The notes beneath the pieces are model-generated. The model saw nothing but the letters and a program-made list of their open reading frames with translations. It searched no databases and was not told the origin of the DNA. Below, piece after piece: positions 56,074-64,000 of a DNA stretch of 64,000 nt. The position numbers and the translations under genes were made by a program. The DNA comes from Tubiluchus corallicola (lineage: Eukaryota > Priapulida > Priapulimorpha > Priapulimorphida > Tubiluchidae): assembly GCA_030141605.1 (NCBI GenBank), contig JAQGDQ010000015.1, forward strand, positions 374,001 to 438,000, in the 5' to 3' direction. Each line of letters begins with the position of its first letter. The stretch's first letter is position 1.

Positions 56074-59000
56074 CTAATGTTCTGTAGGTGTGAGAGTGAA
56101 AGCTGATTTCACCTCATTGAAAATTTTTGAGCGAACAGGTAGGTAGACGAGTGATGTAACAAACTTGCCATTTTCAACAGCATCAGCTTCTTTGACTATA
56201 AACGGCTGCATGATAAAAGATGATTGACTGGTGAGGTTGAATGGAGTAGCATAACAGATGGGCGGCTTCGAGTCGGTCTTCATTAGATTGTCCTTGTTTG
56301 CAGAAGCTGTATTACCAGTTTCACCATTTTCGGCACGCCTGACTACTTCGAATGATTCTGAGTTTGCGCTACAGCCATGTTCCTTTTGGAGATGATCGCG
56401 AAGTTGCGAGAAAAGTGTGGTGTTAAACTCACAAAATTTGCACTTGTACACTTCTATCGATGGAGACTGAGTTGACTCCTCTTGAAGTGTGGTGTGTGAA
56501 GTGCTGTGTTTTTTGTGCTTTGCTTTGATGTGCTGTTTGCATTCTATTTTCGACGAAAACCGTTCACCACATCTTGCACAACGGAAACGTTTCGCTTTTC
56601 CAGTAGAATTCCGCTTCAGGGTTCCTTCTGTTTGCACAAGACCTGGTTCCATACCTTTTGTTCTGCCATGAAGCAAAATGTGGCGCTGAAGCGAATGCTG
56701 ATAACGATAACTGCGGTTGCAGAACTTGCACACAAACTTTTTTGCCATAAATGGGCTAACATTTTGAACACCATGTCTTTTCTCATGAGCATACAAGTTA
56801 GATAACCATCTAGTTGAGTATGGACAAAACTGACAGGTGAAGTTGCGTTTCCTTGGAGTTCTACGTATTGTGGGATTCATAGCCATCTGCCATTCAAGCA
56901 TGCGTTGCTGGAACGATGAATGTTGCCAATGTGGAGCTGGCATTCCAGGCTGAGGGAGATTTGGAGGTATTCCTGTTATTTCATGATGACTTGCTTTTGG
57001 GTTAATTAAATGATCTTTTACAAGATGCACTTGCAAGCTCACATAGTCCTTAAAGTAGCCCCCACAAATGTCGCATGTCTTACCATCTGGTGCCTTAGCT
57101 GGAATGTTAGGCTTTGAGACTTGTTCTTTTAGCATGTCCCCATGGTCATTGATTAGATGTTGATGAAGCCATTTAACATTTTTAAATCTTCGCTCGCAGA
57201 AATGGCAGGTCTCCATAAATTGATTTGGATAAGCATTTTCTGACCCCTCTCTCGAATTGGCAGAATCGGCTGCAGAATCCATTTTTACTGCTCTTTCTTC
57301 TTCAGTATCTGATGCGATTCCATGTGCATTCTTCTTGTGCATGTCCAAAAAGTATTTGTTGGCAAACTCTTTACTGCAAAGATGACATCCTACAATATTG
57401 TTTACTTTTGTGCACTCAGATTTTGGAATAGGTAGACTAGCTGTTGTAGGAATGCTGCTAGGTGCTCCTCCTCCTGTAGAAGTAGCAGGACTTTTATCAT
57501 CCATCAGAATTCCATGCATTTTCAACATATGTGTCTTCAGAAAATATTTATTGCACAATTCTTTGTTGCAGATGTCACAAAAGTTTCGTCCTGTGAACAC
57601 ACCTGTTTTGCTATCTGGTGTAGTGGGAAGCTTAATTTCTTTACTGGTTGCTGGAGTTGGTTCACTTACTGGTGGCAGGTAGGCATTTGTAGTTCCCTGA
57701 GGCATATAGACTGGGTCAGGCTGAATCCCATGTATGTTAAGCTTGTGTGTTTTAAGGAAATATTTACTGCAAAATTCTTTTTTACATATGTTACAGTAAG
57801 ACTCAGGGTCAACTATGCCAGCAGAAGGATGTGTACGTATTTCAGCTGGTGTAAGGGGTGGCATTCCTGATGCAACAGCTGCAGCAGCCGCAGCCATCCT
57901 CTCGTGGAATGATTCCATCTGTTTCATTTCTGCAGACAAATGACGAGCTCGTTCTTGTTGAGCACGCTCCTGCATGGCAGACTGCTGTGCACGTTCTTGT
58001 ATAACAGACTGTTGCGCACGCTCATGTCCAGGCTGTTGTGCATTTAGACGAAGTTCTTCACTACTTAAAGGACGTTGACCTGGACTAACATTTATAATAT
58101 CTCGCATCTCTTGTGAGCGACTAGATGCTACTAATGACTCATCTGAGCTCAAAACACCATGCATGTTCAATTTGTGGGCTCGCAAGAAGTATTTGTTGCA
58201 AACTTCCTTGCCACAGAGATCACAAGTCACTCTTTCTTTCAGCTTTGCAGAATAAACTTCTTGCAGATGTTGGTTCACCATTGCATCTCTCATTTCCTCA
58301 GACATTTCTGATTCTTTCTGTTGTACTTCACGACCAAGCACATCATCTTGACTTGGCAAAATGCCATGGAAGTTAAACAAGTGAATCTGGAGAAATTCCT
58401 TATTAGCAAATTCTTGATTACAGATCCCACAGTTGATGGCAGTCTTTTCTGCATCATGTTCACTTGCTTTTGGGGTTGTTGAAGCCTTGCTGCTTGGAGA
58501 CAATGCTTCACCACTGTTCTTTCGTGCGGCAGTTGATTCATCATTGCCAGTGGAACCATGCTTCGACATTTTATGTTGCTGAAGGTAGTAATGGTTATGG
58601 AACACTTTATGACAAATGTCACACACAGCCTCTGCACGACTGTGCTCTCCTAAATCAGGAAGAGGTAGTTTAGGTGAAGGATCATCCCTGATTTGTTGCT
58701 GACCCGGCGAAATTTTTCCATGAGGTGCAAACAGCAATGCTGGGGGAACCATACTTGGTGGTGGTACCATAGTGGGAGACATAAGACTCATAGCTGAAAA
58801 TGACCAACCAGTATTGCTCATTTGAATTCCATGCATGTTCAATTTATGGCTGCGCAGAAAGTACTTGTTGCAGAACTGCTTTTTGCAGAGCTCACAGTAA
58901 GCTTCAGGATCGGTAACACCATTAGCTTCACTTACCAAACCATCTTGAACTTGAAATCCTTCTCCTTGTCCAACTGATTCAGGTGTTGCATCTATGGGCA

Positions 59001-60378
59001 GTTTGGGAGAAACAGGCTTGGAATCAGTAACTTTGTTTACCAACTGTGGTTTGTTGCCTATCATACTTGAGCTACTGCTGCTGGCAGGTGGAATACCATG
59101 AATATTTTGTTTGTGCTTCTTGAGGAAGTACTTGTTACAAAACTCCTTTTTACAAATGTCACAGTAAGCTTCTGGGTCAACAATTCCAGAGCCTTTCTTA
59201 GTACTACCAGGTGTAGGCATGCGAACAACATCAGGAACTGGCTTCTGTGGCATTTCTAACAGGGCAGAGCTGATGGCTGAATCTTTTCCAGTTGAAGACA
59301 TACTTGTAACTGTTGGTGTACTCACTGCAGAAACAACAGCGGGTGTAATGGCAGATGTGATACTGATGGTGGTGGAAGGTGTTGAAACTGGCATTGTTTC
59401 AACACCAGCAATACCATAAAGGTTGCTGAGGTACTGTGGCGCAGGAGGCTGAGGTGAATACTCTGAGTAGATTCCATGCTTATTGGCTTTGTGTGTTTTC
59501 AGAAAATACTTATTGCAGAACTCCTTGTTGCAAATGTCACAGTAAGCTTCAGGATTAAAGATGCGCATACCCGTACCATTCCCATTAGGCATCTGAGGTT
59601 GTCCTGGTACTCCTGTATTCAAAGGGCTGTCTATGCCATACATCATACTTGGAGGTAAATTTCCACTAACAGAACTTGCTACAGGCATTGGAATACCATT
59701 GTGGTAGCTCATGACGAACAGTTGGTTGGCAAGAGAAGATGCCATGCTATCAGCTGTGGTCATTTGTAATGGTGACATTTGCTGTGTAACTCCAAGCACA
59801 TTTTCTTCAGATGCCAGTTTGTACTCATTTTTGACATGGGTTTCCTGAAAGTGTATCTGGAGGTCTTCCCTGGACTTAAAATTGCTACTGCATCGGGTAC
59901 ATGGATACAATGAACTGTCTTCTGATCCTTGATTATATTCATTTTTGGCATGTGCTCCCTGAATATGTATCTGTAGCTCTTCTCTGGATTTAAAAGTGCT
60001 GCTACAATGCATGCATTGTAACTCTGAATCCAGTTCACCTGTGTCTTCTGTAGTCTTCTGTGCTTCCCCTTCTGCATCAGGTAGATTGGTTCGTGCAATT
60101 GTTGAAACTCGGATAGGATTTGACTGTTTGCGTCTCTTTCGACTAGAAATCTCACCATTTTCCTCAAAGGCCAATCGTTTAGTGCCACTTCCCTGAAACG
60201 AATCATCTGGTCTACTCTCACTGTCTGTCATTGCGGGTGAATGTTCCAAGTTTTCATTTTGAGGGAAATCATTGCCATCTTCATTGGATGACACTTCTTC
60301 ACTACTTTCAGCTATACTGCCTTCTGGAGGTTTCATGCCTGGGTAGATACTCACAGACTCCTCCATCATCATGGCCAT
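56074..60378 (-). CDS. Large C2H2 zinc-finger protein with nine 'NKYFL'-type fingers, 17 fingers in all
   Basis: One uninterrupted coding exon of 1434 codons. The start is supported by an in-frame TAA 24 nt upstream of the ATG and a 3' splice site (TTTTTTGTAG) at 60463-60464, so the exon carries a short 5' UTR. Finger order by approximate residue: two similar fingers (119, 157: FKSREELQIH, FKSREDLQIH); nine fingers of pattern C-x2-C-x3-F-x5-L-x2-H-x4-H with core EFCNKYFLKTHK..HGI (278, 405, 494, 586, 646, 717, 859, 932, 996; two are divergent); two further fingers (1057, 1102); and four C-terminal fingers (1180, 1216, 1266, 1309), the first two close together, resembling DNA-binding modules. 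Linkers are long, low-complexity and rich in Ser/Thr/Pro, with a QERAQQ-type repeat near 785-810 and an acidic N-terminus with a basic KRRKQ motif (nuclear signal). A nuclear regulator is likely. I do not recognise the orthologue with confidence, so no symbol is given. Confidence 0.93.
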   Translation of the reverse strand: MAMMMEESVSIYPGMKPPEGSIAESSEEVSSNEDGNDFPQNENLEHSPAMTDSESRPDDSFQGSGTKRLAFEENGEISSRKRRKQSNPIRVSTIARTNLPDAEGEAQKTTEDTGELDSELQCMHCSSTFKSREELQIHIQGAHAKNEYNQGSEDSSLYPCTRCSSNFKSREDLQIHFQETHVKNEYKLASEENVLGVTQQMSPLQMTTADSMASSLANQLFVMSYHNGIPMPVASSVSGNLPPSMMYGIDSPLNTGVPGQPQMPNGNGTGMRIFNPEAYCDICNKEFCNKYFLKTHKANKHGIYSEYSPQPPAPQYLSNLYGIAGVETMPVSTPSTTISITSAITPAVVSAVSTPTVTSMSSTGKDSAISSALLEMPQKPVPDVVRMPTPGSTKKGSGIVDPEAYCDICKKEFCNKYFLKKHKQNIHGIPPASSSSSSMIGNKPQLVNKVTDSKPVSPKLPIDATPESVGQGEGFQVQDGLVSEANGVTDPEAYCELCKKQFCNKYFLRSHKLNMHGIQMSNTGWSFSAMSLMSPTMVPPPSMVPPALLFAPHGKISPGQQQIRDDPSPKLPLPDLGEHSRAEAVCDICHKVFHNHYYLQQHKMSKHGSTGNDESTAARKNSGEALSPSSKASTTPKASEHDAEKTAINCGICNQEFANKEFLQIHLFNFHGILPSQDDVLGREVQQKESEMSEEMRDAMVNQHLQEVYSAKLKERVTCDLCGKEVCNKYFLRAHKLNMHGVLSSDESLVASSRSQEMRDIINVSPGQRPLSSEELRLNAQQPGHERAQQSVIQERAQQSAMQERAQQERARHLSAEMKQMESFHERMAAAAAAVASGMPPLTPAEIRTHPSAGIVDPESYCNICKKEFCSKYFLKTHKLNIHGIQPDPVYMPQGTTNAYLPPVSEPTPATSKEIKLPTTPDSKTGVFTGRNFCDICNKELCNKYFLKTHMLKMHGILMDDKSPATSTGGGAPSSIPTTASLPIPKSECTKVNNIVGCHLCSKEFANKYFLDMHKKNAHGIASDTEEERAVKMDSAADSANSREGSENAYPNQFMETCHFCERRFKNVKWLHQHLINDHGDMLKEQVSKPNIPAKAPDGKTCDICGGYFKDYVSLQVHLVKDHLINPKASHHEITGIPPNLPQPGMPAPHWQHSSFQQRMLEWQMAMNPTIRRTPRKRNFTCQFCPYSTRWLSNLYAHEKRHGVQNVSPFMAKKFVCKFCNRSYRYQHSLQRHILLHGRTKGMEPGLVQTEGTLKRNSTGKAKRFRCARCGERFSSKIECKQHIKAKHKKHSTSHTTLQEESTQSPSIEVYKCKFCEFNTTLFSQLRDHLQKEHGCSANSESFEVVRRAENGETGNTASANKDNLMKTDSKPPICYATPFNLTSQSSFIMQPFIVKEADAVENGKFVTSLVYLPVRSKIFNEVKSAFTLTPTEH

Positions 60379-60461
60379 TCCTCGATCACGTATTGCAAAT
60401 TAAATTCTCTTCTCATCAGCTAGATTCCAACTTTTTGAGTATCTTCACCTCTTGTCCTTTA

Positions 60462-60464
60462 CCT
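60462..60464 (-). other. 3' splice site in the 5' UTR of the zinc-finger gene
   Basis: Read on the minus strand, a T-rich tract ends in GTAG just before 60462, and 81 nt later comes the ATG at 60378. This implies at least one upstream non-coding exon to the right. I could not locate it; the GC-richer patch near 63.7-63.9 kb is one possible place. Confidence 0.55.
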
Positions 60465-63400
60465 ACAAAAAATCAACAAACTATAAATACATTATAACAC
60501 AATAAACTAAAACAGCAATTTATCCAGTTGCCAATTTAAGTTACATGGTTGTTTGGTGTTAAGACCAAGGACAGACTCAATTTGCAGTGCAACTTAACTG
60601 TTTTCTCAACATCCACCCACCTATTGCTAATGATTATCAGCTAGAGAAAGCTAATAAATTCAAATAAGAAAGGAATAAATTTCTAGTCAAAGATAAGTAA
60701 CAAATAAAATAAAAATTTACATCAGAAATACATAAAGCAATGTATACTGGAACACTGACATCAGTAACTGGTGTCCTTTAACAGCAAATAATTTAAACAC
60801 AATGCAAAACAATATATTTAACAAGTTTAGAGTAGCAAATTTAGAACATGCAGTAAATGTACTGTTTTATATTTACTCTGTTTTTTAAAGGTTAAGTAGG
60901 TTACTTAAATTACTGATACACTGCATTTTTTGGATTTCAATAACTAATAATTTCAATTTTTATATTCAACTGAACTTTAAAGGATTGTGTTTAATATTAT
61001 GTTGTTATAATATTGTGTTATATTATGTTATGCATTATGTTATGCAACTTATGTCCAATATACAAGGTTTAATCTAATACTAGTGTTTAGCAACAAGTAC
61101 GTGTATTTAATGGCACTTGCAATAATGACAACAGTTTTAACGAAATTTAGTTATAATACCTTTGTTTAAAAATTGATAAAATGTTTCAAAGATTTGTACA
61201 GCATTCTACAGTAAAGAAAGTTCAAATTATAAAATTTTTTAAGAAAAACAAAACTAATTACCTGTTTAATTATCCTAAGTAAGAATTTCATTAAAAACAT
61301 ATTAGTGGATGGATCACTGTTGAATTCATACTTGTTTTAGAATTTTAATCTACGATTCAGTTGTTTCTTTTTGATTGGCAACAGCCCTTTTCATTCGCTG
61401 TGTTTGCTTAAAAATTGTTCAATAGGGTTAGAAAATCAAAATTATGTTTATTTAAATTGAAACACGATTTAAATGGATGACTTTTCAAATCATGGTACAT
61501 AATGCTTGGAAAATGCCAATTTACAATTAGAAAATTATTATTTAGAAATTCTATTTCGTGATTTTTATTTTGTGAAAGAGTATGTAGTTTTGCCAATACA
61601 GTTTAGTTTGAATTTTTGTAAAATTTAAAGTTTCAGCATACTTGCCATACTACTTCGCTAGTCTATCTGCAAAAATACCACACATGGTAAGGAGCCCTGG
61701 GTAAAGGCATCGAAGAGAAGGAGATACAAAACAAAACTAAATTTGACAATAAGAGCAAATTAAAAAATAACAAAAATCCGTGTTTTACTTTATTTGAAAA
61801 ACAAAAAATACTTTTTTAAATCACTTCGTCAAACTCGATTATTCAAATCAAGATTGGACAATCTCATCTTTGACAAAACAGAAAGGTAAAGATAAATGTT
61901 CTGCAGCAGAAATTAGTACTCTTTCATTAGGTAGTTGAAGAAGTTTAATTCTTAGCGTGAACTTTTTGCGGATTATAAGGAAAAACACTCTAGTACGGCA
62001 TTAGCTTTACGTGTCAACCCCATGGCAGCCTGTTGTAAAATGAGTTACTGGACGTACGAACAAAACGCACGGTGTAAACAGATTCGCCCTTGTGTCCAAC
62101 AAGAGGCATGCGAAAAACGCTACGTTAAAATTCTATAAATTGCATTTTGCACTGTATTGAAACTACGGAAAGCAGCATTGTAACATACTGCATCAACGAC
62201 ATAGCGGTGTGGCAAAGGGAGTCATGCATTAATAGCACTATGATATGTAATTTACTGTTTAATGAGTATGCAACTTTCTACCACAAACACCCTATATTAC
62301 CTTGACTGCAGTACGGAAAGTACGGAATCTACGACAAACGTACTTTTTTTATCATTTTTCTGTGGAATGGTACGAGACTATAACTTAGCACTGTTTAAGG
62401 TCCAAGCTCATTTTCTGGCAACGTTCTTGCAGCTAGTTATAAACAATCATTTTTAGAGTCACGGTAATAATATTTAAGTGTAATATTTACAAATTATTTT
62501 ATTTTAACGAAATTATCGCTTCACGTATATGAGCAATACTTAAACAGAATGCTACTTATTTTTACCCTAACTTTGAAGTCAGTTTAATTATATATTTTGA
62601 ACTGCAATCGAGAGATTATTCTCTCTAATCATCAGTCTCTAAACTAAATAGAGACCTTTTATTTCGGTTATTTTTCAGGAATTAATAATTAAAATTATCA
62701 CCATTTTTTCTTTTTTGTTTTATTTCTCCCTGAAACTGCGATAAAATCTGTAGTTGAGCAACTAATGGCTTTTCCTACAAAGAGCACTTGTGCTGTAGTA
62801 TAATTTTTAGTTTGAAGCCAGGATATTTAACACAAATCGTATTGCACGTAAATTACATTAGTTGTCCGCTTCAGGTGGTTTTCGACTGATTTTGTTTAAC
62901 AGTGATTGCAAAAGCATTTGTAAGCATGGTTTCTTAACTTTACAACATAATACTTAAAAATATGATCCAGACTACTAATTTACTTTTCATGTTTATCTAA
63001 TTAAGCAAAAAGCACACCAATAAAACCTACAAATTAGAGGAACTATGACTAACAAGCTTGTGGCCTAACATACTTGAACAACAGCAACATGCAGGGACAC
63101 AGTTAATAAACCACAGGCATTTTGCGAGAACAATCATATAAATACGTAAGTGTCTAACGATTCGTAGAGTAAATGTTATTACAATTTAAATTAGCCAGAA
63201 TAAGTAAAGAAACTTCATGACACTTTCAATTTGTTAAATTAACAGCGAAAATTATGTAAATGAGTTGCTAAATCAGTTGTAAATGTGATACCATGAAATT
63301 AATAGGACAATAAAATGATTTCACCAAGACACTTTACAATTAACCCGCAGTTTAATTATGAAGAGAGTGATATTCATTAGGTAAATGAGTAAAAAAACTT

Positions 63401-64000
63401 CACTATATATATATATACTGCATATTGGTTTTCAAGATCAGTTAGATAAATGAATGTACTTAATAATTAATGTGTTAAATCATCACATGATTTTTTTTAC
63501 CGATTTTAACGCTTTCACTTTTTATTCCACCGAAACATAATAGCAACAGAGGTGGACAAAAGAATAATTTTAAAATGGTCAATTCTAGGCAGGCATACTA
63601 GCAGACACGGGGAACATCTGCCAAGCCGTGGCAATTTACATTATAAGCACATTTATTCAAGGTCGCCTAGAAAATATACAAACTTTGTATAAAATGTAGT
63701 TAATGTGCTATTTCTTGCCGGAAACAGATTTTAGGCGGAAAAATCGAGCCTTGGGCAAACAGCACGCGCGACAGACATGGCTAATATTGTGTCATTTGTG
63801 AGTATGCCTAGCGATTGAAATCCAGGTGTAGTGACTGAGGGTGTTGCTTGAAATCTACGCCAAAGATTCGAAATTTCGTTTATTTGCAAATTTCAGTCCC
63901 AGTTTCGCGCGTCAAGGAGCAGACAGACTGTTTGACTTTCTTTCAGTGTAATATTCACTAACAAAAATCCTGAAGTCATAAAACTTATTAAAATTTATTT
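60465..64000. other. 5' intron/upstream region of the zinc-finger gene
   Basis: AT-rich, with no coding exon recognised. Small GC-richer patches near 61980-62110 and 63690-63930 could be non-coding first exons or promoters. Confidence 0.4.

Noticed and set aside
58290-58637. 115-residue antisense/alternate frame protein and similar frames at 59760-60221 and 57514-57870
   Set aside because: They overlap the 1434-codon zinc-finger CDS and have no domain; periodic finger codons keep other frames open.

Overview
This is a eukaryotic, metazoan nuclear window: AT-rich, with spliced genes separated by long non-coding stretches, GT-AG introns, AATAAA poly(A) signals, microsatellites and decayed DNA transposons and LINEs. 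A cilia gene (CFAP57), a C-type lectin/WSC receptor and two perfect CTCF-type motifs (CTCF is, to my knowledge, a bilaterian factor) suggest a bilaterian, probably a marine invertebrate. I cannot assign phylum or species from the sequence alone.

Layout. (1) 847-15521, minus strand: nine 5' exons of CFAP57 (WDR65), encoding the first 455 residues; the rest lies left of the window. (2) 3117-6570, plus strand, nested inside CFAP57 intron 7: a four-exon gene for a single-pass receptor (signal peptide, C-type lectin domain, WSC-like domain, TM helix, short tail). CFAP57 introns also hold two pogo/Tigger-type DNA transposon relics (6892-7345 and 10239-11202), a roughly 145-bp tandem repeat, a long (ACT)n array and a (CA)n-(TA)n tract. 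(3) 15.9-18.9 kb: several degenerate minisatellites and a 5'-truncated, frameshifted non-LTR retrotransposon. (4) 19639-22051, plus strand: four-exon ALKBH7, with the iron ligands and 2-oxoglutarate arginines in place. (5) 22.1-56 kb: no gene I can recognise. Its right part (about 31-54 kb) is almost free of simple repeats and recognisable transposons but holds CTCF-like, RFX-like and heat-shock-like motifs, as in a regulatory landscape. (6) 56074-60378, minus strand: one uninterrupted coding exon for a 1434-residue protein with 17 C2H2 zinc fingers, nine of an unusual 'NKYFL' type; a 3' splice site lies just upstream of its ATG. (7) 60.5-64 kb: its 5' intron/upstream region, with nothing else recognised.

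The four genes have no obvious shared pathway: cilium assembly, cell-surface recognition, mitochondrial dioxygenase and nuclear zinc-finger protein. The most notable items are the nested receptor gene, whose WSC-like domain is split by a symmetric Thr/Ser-rich exon followed by a furin-type site; the divergent zinc-finger array; and the repeat-poor non-coding block with candidate architectural motifs. Exon boundaries were read by eye from splice consensus, reading phase and remembered family sequences; no alignment was run.
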